Below, piece after piece: positions 23,570-31,903 of a stretch of 64,000 bases of DNA. Under the pieces are notes generated by a model. It saw only the letters and a program-made list of their open reading frames with translations, was not told the DNA's origin and ran no database searches. This DNA is from Intrasporangium calvum DSM 43043 (GTDB lineage Bacteria > Actinomycetota > Actinomycetes > Actinomycetales > Dermatophilaceae): contig NC_014830.1 in NCBI RefSeq assembly GCF_000184685.1, positions 2,852,001 through 2,916,000 on the forward strand. Direction: 5' to 3'. Positions within the stretch are counted from its first letter, which is position 1. Every line of letters starts with the position of its first letter. A program made the position numbers and the translations under genes.

Positions 23570-25258
23570 ATGACCCAGTCCACCGACACCTCGCATCCTC
23601 ATGCCCCGGAGATCACCTTCGCGGACTTCCCCGTGCACCCCGAGATCATCTCGGCGCTCGCCGAGTGGGGGATCATCCACCCCTTCCCGATCCAGGCCAT
23701 GACCCTTCCCGTGGCCCTGTCGGGCCACGACATCATCGGCCAGGCGAAGACCGGCACCGGCAAGACGCTCGGGTTCGGCGTCCCGATGCTCAACAGCGTC
23801 GTCGCACCGGGTGACGCAGGCTTCGACGCCCTCCCCCGTCCGGGCAAGCCGCAGGCCCTGGCCGTCGCCCCGACGCGCGAGCTCGCCGTCCAGGTCTCCG
23901 GTGACCTCGAGCGGGCCGGCCGCCACCGCGGCATCCGGGTCCTGACCGTCTACGGCGGCCGGGCCTACGAGCCGCAGGTCGATGCCCTGCGCCGCGGAGT
24001 CGAGGTCGTCGTCGGGACGCCGGGACGCCTCATCGACCTGGCCAAGCAGGGCCACCTCGACCTGTCCCAGGCCAAGGTCGTCGTCCTCGACGAGGCCGAC
24101 GAGATGCTCGACCTCGGGTTCCTGCCTGACGTCGAGACCCTCATGTCGCTCACCCCCGCCTCGCGCCAGACGATGCTGTTCTCGGCCACCATGCCGGGCG
24201 CCATCGTCACGCTGGCCCGCCGGTACATGACCCAGCCGACCCACATCCGCGCGATGGGCGACGAGAACGAGAACGCCCACACCGTCAAGGCGGTCGAGCA
24301 GTTCGTCTACCGGGCCCACGCGCTCGACAAGGTCGAGATGCTCTCCCGGATGCTGCAGGCGAAGGACCGTGGCCTGACGATCATCTTCAGTCGCACGAAG
24401 CGGACCGCGGCCAAGGTCGCGGACGAGCTGGGCGAGCGCGGCTTCGCGGCCGCGGCCATCCACGGTGACCTCGGTCAGGGCGCACGGGAGCAGGCACTCC
24501 GGGCCTTCCGCAACGGCAAGGTCGACGTCCTCGTCGCGACCGACGTCGCCGCGCGGGGGATCGACGTCGACAACGTCACCCACGTCATCAACTTCCAGTG
24601 TCCCGAGGACGAGAAGACCTACCTGCACCGCATCGGCAGGACCGCACGGGCCGGCAACACCGGTGTCGCGGTCACCTTCGTGGACTGGGACGACCTGCAC
24701 CGCTGGGCGCTGATCAACAAGACCCTCGACCTCGGCATCCCCGAGCCGCAGGAGACCTACTCCAACTCGGAGCACCTCTACGGCGACCTGGGGATCCCGG
24801 CCGAGGCCAAGGGCTTCCTGCGCCGCTCCGAGCAGACTCGAGCCGGGCTCGCCGCCGAGGAGATCGAGGACCTCGGCGAGACCGGCAAGCGTCACGGCAA
24901 GGGCGGCCCGGGTGGTTCCGGCGGCCCGGGGCGGGCGACCGGCTCCGGCGCGCGCGGCCGCTCCGGCGGAGCCCGGCGCGAGGAGTCCGCCGAGCAGGCG
25001 TCGAACGGTGAGAGCCGCCCCAGTCGTAGTCGAAACCGCCGCCGGACCCGAGGGGCCGGGGCCGCCGTGGCCGGGGCGGCCACCTCCGACGCGGAGGGGT
25101 CGTCGGTCGAGGCGGCGGCCCCGCACGGCACCGCAGAGCCAATGCCCGCCGGTACCGCGGCCGTTGGCGAGGACAGCCGTCCCCGGCGCCGCCGTCGTCG
25201 GGGCGGTTCGTCCCGGAGCGGCGACGCGACGCCGGCCCAGACGGCCGCCGCCGAGTAG
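23570..25258 (+). CDS. DEAD-box RNA helicase
   Basis: A 562-aa protein with a complete DEAD core: Q motif PFPIQAMTLP, AKTGTGKT (I), PTRELAVQ (Ia), GTPGRLID (Ib), VLDEADEM (II), SATMP (III), ARGIDV (V), HRIGRTARAG (VI). Residues after ~430 are a long Gly/Arg/Ser/Ala-rich basic tail ending in RRRRRRGG, typical of RNA-binding extensions of RhlE/CshA-like enzymes. ATG 23570 directly follows a GTG in the same frame. Corresponds to Rv3211. Confidence 0.93.
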   Translation: MTQSTDTSHPHAPEITFADFPVHPEIISALAEWGIIHPFPIQAMTLPVALSGHDIIGQAKTGTGKTLGFGVPMLNSVVAPGDAGFDALPRPGKPQALAVAPTRELAVQVSGDLERAGRHRGIRVLTVYGGRAYEPQVDALRRGVEVVVGTPGRLIDLAKQGHLDLSQAKVVVLDEADEMLDLGFLPDVETLMSLTPASRQTMLFSATMPGAIVTLARRYMTQPTHIRAMGDENENAHTVKAVEQFVYRAHALDKVEMLSRMLQAKDRGLTIIFSRTKRTAAKVADELGERGFAAAAIHGDLGQGAREQALRAFRNGKVDVLVATDVAARGIDVDNVTHVINFQCPEDEKTYLHRIGRTARAGNTGVAVTFVDWDDLHRWALINKTLDLGIPEPQETYSNSEHLYGDLGIPAEAKGFLRRSEQTRAGLAAEEIEDLGETGKRHGKGGPGGSGGPGRATGSGARGRSGGARREESAEQASNGESRPSRSRNRRRTRGAGAAVAGAATSDAEGSSVEAAAPHGTAEPMPAGTAAVGEDSRPRRRRRRGGSSRSGDATPAQTAAAE

Positions 25259-25270
25259 CCGCCCCCCACT

Positions 25271-25344
25271 CGCAACACACCCGCTTGTCGCGTGCGCACC
25301 CCTGCTACAGCAGGGGCCAGCACGCGGTGAGCGGGTGTGTTGCG
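25271..25344. repeat. 74-bp hairpin element A2
   Basis: Same arms as A1. The interior pairs through CGCGTGC/GCACGCG and CCCCTGCT/AGCAGGGG, sequences different from other copies. Lies between the convergent helicase and ParA genes, 12 bp after the helicase stop. Confidence 0.9.
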
Positions 25345-25365
25345 TTGGCGACCCTCGGGCGGCCG

Positions 25366-26169
25366 TCAGGCTCGCTTGAGCAGCGCCGCCGCGACCTCCC
25401 GGTAGGCGGCCGCCCCCTTGGACGTCCGCGCCGTGGACAGGATCGAGCGTCCGACCGCTGGCGCCTCGGCGAACCGGATCGTCTTCGGGATCGGCGGGTC
25501 GAGGACGGGCACTCCGTAGCGCTCCCCCACGTCGGCGAGCACCTCCCGCGCATGGCGGCTGCGTCCGTCATAGAGCGTCGGCAGGATCCCGACGACCTCG
25601 AGGTCGCGGTTGAGGATCCGCTGGACGTCGGCGACGGTGTCGAGGAGCTGGCCCACCCCCCGGTGACCGAGCATCTCGGCGGGCATCGGCACGATGACGC
25701 CGTCAGCCGCCGTGAGCGCGTTCAGAGTCAGCACCCCGAGGCTGGGCGAGCAGTCGATGAGGACGATGTCGTATGCCGCTGGGCTCGCTTCGTCGTCCGG
25801 CGCTCCTTCCAGCGCGGTGCGCAGGACGTACTCGCGTCCCGGCCGGGGCAGGAGGATCGCCTCTGCTCCGGCGAGGTCGATGGTCGACGGGACGAGGTCG
25901 AGGCCCTCGTCGCAGTGGAGGACCGCGTCCGCGATGGAGGCCCCCTGGGTGAGCACCTCGTGGATCGACGTCTCGACGGTGTCCGGGTCGATCCCCAGGG
26001 AGAAGGTGAGGCACGCCTGCGGGTCGAGGTCGATGAGGAGAACGCGCCGGCCCTGCTCGGCGAAGGCCGCGCCCAGGCTCGCGACGGACGTGGTCTTGGC
26101 GACCCCGCCCTTCTGGTTCGCGAGGGCGAGGACGGAGGGACGACGGTCTTTCGGCGCGCGGCGGACCAT
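25366..26169 (-). CDS. ParA/Soj-like ATPase
   Basis: A 267-aa MinD/ParA ATPase with deviant Walker A QKGGVAKTT (~19-27), LLIDLDPQ and Walker B IVLIDCSPSLG. No ParB partner is adjacent, so this is an orphan ParA (as Rv3213c). Just before Walker B the sequence EASPAAYD is written by a copy of the dispersed 13-mer (25771-25783), at a loop where relatives vary. Ends 22 bp from element A2. Confidence 0.9.
   Translation of the reverse strand: MVRRAPKDRRPSVLALANQKGGVAKTTSVASLGAAFAEQGRRVLLIDLDPQACLTFSLGIDPDTVETSIHEVLTQGASIADAVLHCDEGLDLVPSTIDLAGAEAILLPRPGREYVLRTALEGAPDDEASPAAYDIVLIDCSPSLGVLTLNALTAADGVIVPMPAEMLGHRGVGQLLDTVADVQRILNRDLEVVGILPTLYDGRSRHAREVLADVGERYGVPVLDPPIPKTIRFAEAPAVGRSILSTARTSKGAAAYREVAAALLKRA
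25771..25783 (+). repeat. 13-mer repeat, copy 5
   Basis: Exact copy inside the ParA gene, read as SPAAY three residues ahead of the Walker B strand. Confidence 0.9.
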
Positions 26170-26197
26170 GGCGCCAGTGTGTCAGGTCCGCCGAGCG

Positions 26198-26845
26198 TCA
26201 GAAGGCCGAGATGGTGCGGGGAGCCCGCTCCGACCGCGTGAGAGCGGCCACAACAGCCGCCTGCCCGTGTCGTCGGACGGCCAGCCGCGTGAGGAGGCGG
26301 AGGACGGGGTCGAGCACGTCCGTCGTCAGGGGCGGAGCAGAGATGCCGGTGCTGGCGGCGAGGTCCTCGCCGTGCACGACGACCTCCATCATGCGGGTAG
26401 TGAGGAAGTCGTCGCGGACGAGGGACCAGCCCTGCCACGGGATGAGCACCGGTCGGTCGGCGGGGACGTCCGCGAGCAGGCCGGGGAGTGCGGCCCGGGC
26501 CTCCCCCACGCCGGCGAGCAGGGCCGGGAGCCCAGCTGCGGCCTGCTCGTCCCCGGTGGCCCGGATGCCCGAGTTGACCTCGTCGTCGAGCGAGGCCGTC
26601 ACCCAGGCGGCCCGGGCGTAGTGCTCCTCCAGGGGGATGGGACCGGGGATGGGATCGGGACCTGGGGGTGCGGACAGCAGCCGCACCGCAGTGGGAACCT
26701 GGTTGGCGAGGTGCGCAGCCAGACCGCCGACGGACCACTCGGCGAGGGCGCTGGGCCGGTCCCAGGCGACCGCCACCTCGGCCTGCCCGAGCAGCCAGAG
26801 CACGTGGTCAGCCGCCGTCTCAAACGCGTCCCGCAGGTCCACCAT
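26198..26845 (-). CDS. Maleylpyruvate isomerase-fold (mycothiol-type DinB) protein
   Basis: A 215-aa protein of the TIGR03083/MDMPI_N class: LWLLGQAEVAVAWDRPSALAEWSVGGLAAHLANQV near the N-terminus with His (AAHL), and a conserved MMEVVVHGEDLA motif near residue 150 with the second His. Such proteins are predicted mycothiol-dependent metal enzymes; the substrate is unknown. ATG 26845 follows GAGAGGA and lies beside the end of the nuclease gene, so the two are probably co-transcribed. Confidence 0.8.
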   Translation of the reverse strand: MVDLRDAFETAADHVLWLLGQAEVAVAWDRPSALAEWSVGGLAAHLANQVPTAVRLLSAPPGPDPIPGPIPLEEHYARAAWVTASLDDEVNSGIRATGDEQAAAGLPALLAGVGEARAALPGLLADVPADRPVLIPWQGWSLVRDDFLTTRMMEVVVHGEDLAASTGISAPPLTTDVLDPVLRLLTRLAVRRHGQAAVVAALTRSERAPRTISAF

Positions 26846-26846
26846 G

Positions 26847-27773
26847 TCACGATCCTCTCTGAAGGTGCGGCTCTCGCGCCGCTGTCGAGCCGCCGTCGAG
26901 CCCGGCCCAGTCGGACTTCTCCGGCCCCATGGCCTGGCCCTCGGCGCAGTGGGCCCGGAAGTCGCACCAAGTGCACAATGGCGACGGCCGGGGCGGGAAG
27001 GACGGCGACTCGACGCCACGCTCGGCGAACTCCGCGTCGACGCGACGCAGGTCGGCAGCGATCGACTCCGCCTCGGCGACCTTGCGGGCCAGGGACTCCG
27101 CGGTGTGGGTGTGCGCCGCCACCGTCTGCGACGGCACGTGGTGCAGCTCGACCCGGACGCAGGAGCGCCGGAAGGTGCGCGCGGCCCCGACCGCGTAGAG
27201 CGCCAAGGGAAGCGACGTCCGGGCGTCGTCCTCGGTCGGGACCTGGCGGCCCGTCTTGTAGTCGACGACGACGAGCTCGCCCTCCCGGTCGTCGAGCCGG
27301 TCCACGCGGCCGGTCACGGCGATCGACGCGGTGCGCAGCGCGACGGACCGCTCGATCCCGACCGGCTGCTGATCGCGGTTGCTGCCCCGCAGATACGCCA
27401 CGACGGTCTCGCGGACGCGCCCGCGCCACGTCGCGGACTGCTCCGGGTCGCGGAAGCCGACGTCGATCCAGGACGAGCGGACCAGCTCGGCCACGCCGTC
27501 GGGGGTGCGCCTGCCCGGCGGGAGGTCCCAGAAGTCACGCAGCACGTTGTGCGTCGTGATCCCGACCGAGGTGTGGGCCCGCTGCGGACGCGCCGGTGGC
27601 CGAGGTCGGTCGAGGTACTGCATCCGGTACCTGCGTGGGCAGTCGAGCCAGGCGAGCAGCCGCGACGGCGACGCGGCGTAGAGCGGCGTGGGCATCCCCG
27701 CGAACGCCGCCTGGTGGGCGCTGCTCACCTCTGGTGTGGTCGCTGGCGCGCCGGTCCGACCCTCCCCTGTCAC
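26847..27773 (-). CDS. RecB-family PD-(D/E)XK nuclease with Cas4-like Fe-S cysteines
   Basis: A 308-aa nuclease: ASPSRLLAWLDCPRRYRMQYL near the N-terminus, GRVDRLDDREGELVVVDYKTG (catalytic Asp/Lys) and LALYAVG in the centre, and CTWCDFRAHC near the C-terminus. The cysteine of LDCPRRY plus these three form the 4Cys iron-sulfur pattern of Cas4/AddB nucleases. Probably a DNA repair exonuclease; no CRISPR genes are nearby. The start is uncertain: GTG 27773 is chosen; ATG 27695 is an alternative. Confidence 0.82.
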   Translation of the reverse strand: MTGEGRTGAPATTPEVSSAHQAAFAGMPTPLYAASPSRLLAWLDCPRRYRMQYLDRPRPPARPQRAHTSVGITTHNVLRDFWDLPPGRRTPDGVAELVRSSWIDVGFRDPEQSATWRGRVRETVVAYLRGSNRDQQPVGIERSVALRTASIAVTGRVDRLDDREGELVVVDYKTGRQVPTEDDARTSLPLALYAVGAARTFRRSCVRVELHHVPSQTVAAHTHTAESLARKVAEAESIAADLRRVDAEFAERGVESPSFPPRPSPLCTWCDFRAHCAEGQAMGPEKSDWAGLDGGSTAAREPHLQRGS

Positions 27774-27783
27774 GCCCGCCAGC

Positions 27784-27915
27784 CTAGGCCGGACCGGTGA
27801 CAAAGGCCCGGACCGAGCTGGCGGCCAGGAAGATCGGGATCGCGCCGGGCGGGTCGAGGATGACGATGAGGGTGATGAAGGTGCTGAGGAAGACCGTGGT
27901 GTCGAGCCAGCTCAC
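27784..27915 (-). pseudogene. Truncated MarC-family membrane protein (N-terminal stump)
   Basis: A 43-codon frame (VSWLDTTVFLSTFITLIVI, then LDPPGAIPIFLAASSVR) matching the first transmembrane helix and the DPPG-xx-PIFLA signature of MarC proteins, which are normally ~200 aa. After residue ~36 it runs into unrelated AFVTGPA and stops. Its GTG still overlaps the PHP gene's stop (GTGA), so the operon junction is intact. In many actinobacteria marC sits exactly between PHP and RecB-like nuclease genes, so this is a deletion remnant. Confidence 0.75.
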
Positions 27916-28778
27916 GGCCGCACCACCGGGGTGACACCGCTCGACTGGGCCTCGATCGCGGCGAGGACCTCGGGCTCGGTCGAGTGCTCCCCGAGGACGT
28001 TGTGCTTGCCGACGCCGTGGTAGTCGCTGGCGCCCGTCACGAGGAGACCGAGCCGGCGAGCCAGCGCCTCCGCGCGCGCGACCTCCGCAGGCCCATGGTC
28101 GCGGTGGAAGGCTTCGAGACCAGCCAGCCCAGCGGCATACATCTGCTCGATGAGCGCGTCCGTCACCGTGGCGCCTCTGGTCCGCGTGAACGGATGGGCG
28201 AGCACGGGGACGCCACCCGCGCGGCGGACGAGCTCACACGCGCGAACCGGATCGGGCGAGTAGTGGGTCACGTAGTAGGGCGACTCGTTGGTCAGCCACT
28301 CGCGGAAGGCCTCGTCCCGGTGCCGGATCGTGCCGTTGGCGATGAGGGCGTCGGCGATGTGGGGACGTCCGGGCGTGGCGCCGGGAGCGACCTGACGGAG
28401 CACCTCGGGGTAGGTGATCGGGATCCCGTCGGCGGCCATGAGGTCGACCATCCGCTCGAGCCGCGTGGCCCGGGAGTCGCGCGCCCTGGCCAGCTCCCCC
28501 ATGAGCGTCTCGTCGGCCGGGTCGGGAAGGTAGCCGAGGACGTGGATCGATGCGTGGCCGTAGGCCGTCGACACCTCGATGCCCCGCACGAGCGTCACGC
28601 CAAGGTGGCGGGCCGCCTGCTCGGCCTCCGCCCAGCCGGCCACGGTGTCGTGGTCGGTGATGGCCAGGACGTCGATGCCCGCCTGCTGCGCCGCTGCGAC
28701 GAGCTCGCTGGGCGTGTCGGTGCCGTCGCTCGCGGTCGAGTGCGTGTGCAGGTCGATGACCGGGGCGGCGGGGCTCAC
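27912..28778 (-). CDS. PHP-domain phosphoesterase
   Basis: A 288-aa protein with the PHP metal motifs: VIDLHTHSTASDGT at the N-terminus, VLAITDHDT, RGIEVST, VLAHPFT and the C-terminal GASDYHG. Relatives (YciV/RNase AM-like) hydrolyse 3',5'-bisphosphonucleotides or trim RNA ends. GTG 28778 puts the first metal motif at residue ~8, as is usual. MYAAGLAGLE at ~214 is encoded through a copy of the 13-mer. Confidence 0.88.
   Translation of the reverse strand: MSPAAPVIDLHTHSTASDGTDTPSELVAAAQQAGIDVLAITDHDTVAGWAEAEQAARHLGVTLVRGIEVSTAYGHASIHVLGYLPDPADETLMGELARARDSRATRLERMVDLMAADGIPITYPEVLRQVAPGATPGRPHIADALIANGTIRHRDEAFREWLTNESPYYVTHYSPDPVRACELVRRAGGVPVLAHPFTRTRGATVTDALIEQMYAAGLAGLEAFHRDHGPAEVARAEALARRLGLLVTGASDYHGVGKHNVLGEHSTEPEVLAAIEAQSSGVTPVVRP
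28128..28140 (-). repeat. 13-mer repeat, copy 6
   Basis: Exact copy inside the PHP gene, read as Tyr-Ala-Ala-Gly, a different frame from the NUDIX, ParA and CitE copies. Confidence 0.9.
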
Positions 28779-28821
28779 GGAGGCCAGCCTAGGGGTCGCG
28801 ACAACCACCCCCGGCTGGATC

Positions 28822-28895
28822 CGCAACACACCCGCTCATCGCGTGCAGGGGCCGGTCGCAGCCGGGGCCGGCACTCGGGAAGCGGGTGTGTTGCG
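28822..28895. repeat. 74-bp hairpin element A3
   Basis: Same arms; the inner stem is less regular than in A2 and A5. It is the only copy between divergent genes (PHP and ECF sigma), so it cannot simply be a terminator for both. Confidence 0.9.
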
Positions 28896-28966
28896 AATCG
28901 CCCTCTGAGGCAACCTTCCGCAAGGCTGGGCCGTAGTACGGACATGAGCGGCGATAAGGACGGTCG

Positions 28967-29524
28967 ATGACAGCACGAGGTGGGCAACGCGATGCGGCGT
29001 TCAGCGCATTCATGGAACAGGCCGGCCCGGCGCTCCTGCGCACTGCGTGGCTGCTCACCGGCGACCACCATCGTGCCCAGGAGCTGACCCAGGCCGCCCT
29101 CGTCAAGACCTACGTCGCCTGGCCGCGGGTCCGTGAGGGTGAGGCCCTGGCGTATGCCCGTCGCGTCCTGGCCAACCAGCGCACCGACAGCTGGCGGTCC
29201 ACCCGTCGGGAGGTCATCACCGACGCGGTCCCGCCCACCGACCCCGTGACGGACGCGACGGCCACGAGCGACACCCGCGACCTCGTCGTGCGCCTCCTCC
29301 GCCAGCTGCCCGAGCAGCAGCGCAAGGTCGTCGTCCTGCGGTACTACACCGACCTGTCGGAGCAGACCGTCGCCGAGCTCCTCGGGATCTCCGTCGGCGC
29401 GGTCAAGAGCGCAGCATCTCGCGGGCTGGCCGCCCTGCGGGGCCGCCTCCCCGAGCTCGAGCCCCCAGGCCGCCTCGCCGACGCGACAGGCTCCGACCTC
29501 AACCACGAAGGGAGCAGGCGATGA
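28967..29524 (+). CDS. SigE-family ECF sigma factor
   Basis: A 185-aa group 4 sigma factor. Region 2 has LLRTAWLLTGDHHRAQELTQAALVKTYVAW; region 4 has LLRQLPEQQRKVVVLRYYTDLSEQTVAELLGISVGAVKSAASRGLAALR. This is the actinobacterial 'SigE family' often paired with a membrane protein. The stop overlaps the next start (ATGA), so the two are co-translated. Confidence 0.9.
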   Translation: MTARGGQRDAAFSAFMEQAGPALLRTAWLLTGDHHRAQELTQAALVKTYVAWPRVREGEALAYARRVLANQRTDSWRSTRREVITDAVPPTDPVTDATATSDTRDLVVRLLRQLPEQQRKVVVLRYYTDLSEQTVAELLGISVGAVKSAASRGLAALRGRLPELEPPGRLADATGSDLNHEGSRR

Positions 29525-30618
29525 ACGCCACTCCGGAGGCACGGATCAAGCCGGCCCTCGACCACGCCAGCCGGGAGCCCGGACTTGGTTTCGACCCCGC
29601 GGAGGTGCTGCGCCTGGGACACCGGGCCGTCCGCCGACGCCGGGTCGTGGGGATCGGCGCCGCGGCCGCCGTGGCCGTGGCCGCCGTCGCGGTCGCTGGG
29701 CAGCTGGGTGGGCAGCCGAACCCGCTCACCCCGGCAGGCAACGGGTCGCGCCCCACCGTGACGCAGTCCGTCGCCTCCTCGCAGGCCACCCTCGACCTCG
29801 GTGGCACGACCTACCTTGTTCGCTACATCGTCACGGGCGGCGACGAGGACCGCCTGGAGTACGGCCAGCAGGGGGTCGACGGCTTGGCCGGCAGCTCCGT
29901 CTCCGCCGGGGGCGACGGGATGACGTACGGCGGAACGGACGCCGGCAAGGCCGTGATCGGCGTCGTCCCGGCCGGCACGACCTCGGTCAGCGGCTTCGTC
30001 CTGCCCGCCCGGGGCACGACGAGATCCGTCACGGCCCCGCTGGCGGGCACGAGGTACGACGCCTTCGCCATCGCCATCGACGGTCCCGGCACGGTGGCGG
30101 ACCTGCGCTCCATCGAGTGGGAGGACGCGAAGGGCCGGGCCCACACGACGGCCGCGAGTGACTTCCAGTCGGCGGTCTTCACCGTTCCGAGCACGGGCGA
30201 CGCGATGCAGGTGTGGGCGGACGCAGCGACCCGCGCCTGGGGTGCGCGGATGCCGGGGACGACCACGGAGGCGCCGGAACCGTACGCCGGGAAACCGGGG
30301 CTGATGTATGTCGGAGGACGTCTGGGCGGTCACGAGGGCGGGCCGGAACCCACCGCTCCGCTACCGATGCCCGAGGGCAAGGCCTGGTGGGTCGCCTACG
30401 GGATGCTGCCCGCCGGCGCGTTCCAGGTCGAGCTCCGCCTGCGGGACGCGGCCACCGTGGTCGGGGACATCTACCACCAGCAGCTCGAGGCGATCGGCGC
30501 CACGGCCTTCGCGGCCGAGCTGAAGACCGGGGGTGACGGCCAGCAGGGCGGTGTCGTCGCGGAGGTCAGGTGGGTCAACGCCGACGGGACGGCCGGCTCC
30601 TTCCGCCCCACCAGTTGA
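29521..30618 (+). CDS. Membrane-anchored partner of the ECF sigma factor
   Basis: A 365-aa protein: short cytoplasmic N-terminus with RRRR, one TM helix (VVGIGAAAAVAVAAVAVAGQLGG, ~42-64), then ~300 extracytoplasmic residues rich in Gly, Thr and Ala. No zinc HxxxCxxC anti-sigma motif is present. Position and topology suggest an anti-sigma or sensor role; that is inference. Confidence 0.65.
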   Translation: MNATPEARIKPALDHASREPGLGFDPAEVLRLGHRAVRRRRVVGIGAAAAVAVAAVAVAGQLGGQPNPLTPAGNGSRPTVTQSVASSQATLDLGGTTYLVRYIVTGGDEDRLEYGQQGVDGLAGSSVSAGGDGMTYGGTDAGKAVIGVVPAGTTSVSGFVLPARGTTRSVTAPLAGTRYDAFAIAIDGPGTVADLRSIEWEDAKGRAHTTAASDFQSAVFTVPSTGDAMQVWADAATRAWGARMPGTTTEAPEPYAGKPGLMYVGGRLGGHEGGPEPTAPLPMPEGKAWWVAYGMLPAGAFQVELRLRDAATVVGDIYHQQLEAIGATAFAAELKTGGDGQQGGVVAEVRWVNADGTAGSFRPTS

Positions 30619-30626
30619 CGGCCCGG

Positions 30627-30700
30627 CGCAACACACCCGCTTGTCGACTGCACCTGCCGCCTGGAGCCGACACCTGCACTCGGTAAGCGGGTGTGTTGCG
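30627..30700. repeat. 74-bp hairpin element A4
   Basis: Same arms; the inner region TGTCGACTGCACC... / ...CACCTGCACTCGGTA pairs only loosely. Convergent gap between the sigma-partner gene and the AbiEi/DUF559 gene, directly followed by a G-rich run. Confidence 0.9.
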
Positions 30701-30796
30701 GGGGCTCGGGGGGTTGCGGGCGCGGGGGCTCGGGGGGTTGCGGGCTCGGGGGTTGCGGGCTCGGGGGGTTGCGGGGTTGCGGGGGATGCGGGGGCG
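30699..30796 (+). repeat. G-rich tandem tract, possible G-quadruplex
   Basis: About 100 bp made of runs of 3-6 G separated by CTC, TTGC or CGC, with imperfect tandem units of GGGGCTCGGGGGGTTGCG. It ends about 12 bp before the stop of the minus-strand AbiEi/DUF559 gene. Confidence 0.8.
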
Positions 30797-30807
30797 GCGC
30801 GGCCGAG

Positions 30808-31785
30808 TCAGGCACCGGGGCGCTGCTCCTCGCCGCGGGGGCGCCGCACCAGCCGCTTGGCCTCCTTGATCCGCAGCCCGATCAGACCCGGTCGCGCCAA
30901 GTCGTCCCAGACCACTCGCTCCACCGGGTAACCCTCACGCCGAATCGCGTCCTCCCGCCGCTTCTCGAGCCACACCACCTGACCCGGGTCCGCTGACCCG
31001 GCACCGTCGCTGTCGTCATCGTCCCGGGCACGTTGGTACTTCGAGCGGCCGTCGAACTCGAGCACCACCCCTTCGACGAGGAAGTCGACCCGGCCGACGA
31101 ACCGGCCGGACTGCGTGCGAATCACGACCTGGGACTCGTAGCCCATCCCGAGGTCGTCCAGGACGAGCCTCGTCAACGACTCCCCCACCGACTCCGCCTT
31201 CGCGTCCATCCGCAGCACCGCCTCCAGGGCTCGGCCCCGGCCCTCGTGCGGGGTCACGCGGGCCACCTCGTCGATCAGCTCGGCGACCGTGACGAGGTTG
31301 CGGTGCAGCGCTGCGTCGCCAGCGACGACCGCACAGTCCCGTCCCATCGAGACGGCCGTGCGGACCAGAGCCCGCGCGACCGAGGTGACCCGCACGCCGT
31401 CAACCTCACCGAGGTGGAGGCCCCGCGCCGGATGGAGGGCGAGGCCACGCCGGTGCGTCACCTGTCGCACCTCGGACACGAGGTCAACCCGGTCGGTGTC
31501 GGCGCCCCAGAGCGGCAGGCCGTGCACGGCGAGCGCCGCGTGGTGGCTCAACGCGTCACCGGCACGGGTGCGGGCGATCGCGACCGCAGCGAGGCGATAC
31601 CGCTCCTCCGGGGTCGCAGCCGCCCACACCGGCCCCGAGACGTAGGCCTGCCGCCGCACCCGGACGAGCTCGCCTCCCGCCACGGCCCGCCGCAGCTCGT
31701 GGTCCGGGACGCCGAGCGCAGTGGCCTGTGCCGCGGTGAAGGTGCCGTTCTGGTGGCCCGCCAGAGCCTGGAGTCGCGTGTCCAT
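30808..31785 (-). CDS. AbiEi-like winged-helix/DUF559 endonuclease-like protein
   Basis: A 325-aa protein. The N-terminus has a helix-turn-helix-like part (QNGTFTAAQATALGVPDHELRRAVAGGELVRVRRQAYVSG) found in AbiEi antitoxins. The C-terminal half has a DUF559/Vsr-like core (ESQVVIRTQSGRFVGRVDFLVEGVVLEFDGRSKY, then VWLEKRREDAIRREGYPVERVVWDDL) with the Asp, Glu/Asp and Lys of a PD-(D/E)XK site. Actinobacterial genomes hold many such proteins; no AbiEii toxin is adjacent. Function unknown, possibly nuclease. Confidence 0.75.
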   Translation of the reverse strand: MDTRLQALAGHQNGTFTAAQATALGVPDHELRRAVAGGELVRVRRQAYVSGPVWAAATPEERYRLAAVAIARTRAGDALSHHAALAVHGLPLWGADTDRVDLVSEVRQVTHRRGLALHPARGLHLGEVDGVRVTSVARALVRTAVSMGRDCAVVAGDAALHRNLVTVAELIDEVARVTPHEGRGRALEAVLRMDAKAESVGESLTRLVLDDLGMGYESQVVIRTQSGRFVGRVDFLVEGVVLEFDGRSKYQRARDDDDSDGAGSADPGQVVWLEKRREDAIRREGYPVERVVWDDLARPGLIGLRIKEAKRLVRRPRGEEQRPGA

Positions 31786-31794
31786 GGGAGCGAG

Positions 31795-31807
31795 CCCAGC
31801 GGCATAC
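31795..31807 (-). repeat. 13-mer repeat, copy 7
   Basis: Exact copy ten bases upstream of the AbiEi/DUF559 start codon, within its leader. A half arm of the 74-bp element (CAACACACCCGC) lies nearby at 31881-31892. Confidence 0.9.
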
Positions 31808-31903
31808 GGCCCGCGGTGGAAGAGCCGGCCACGGCGCTGTGGACGACGGCCCGACCACCCGACCGGTTGGGGACGAGCAGCAACACACCCGCGGGGACGG
31901 GTG

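Noticed and set aside
26847-27773. Cas4-like nuclease as evidence for CRISPR
   Set aside because: No repeats-spacers array or other cas genes in the window; RecB-like nucleases with Fe-S cysteines are common repair enzymes in actinobacteria.
30808-31785. Type IV AbiE toxin-antitoxin system
   Set aside because: The AbiEi-like part is fused to a DUF559 nuclease-like domain and no AbiEii nucleotidyltransferase toxin is adjacent.
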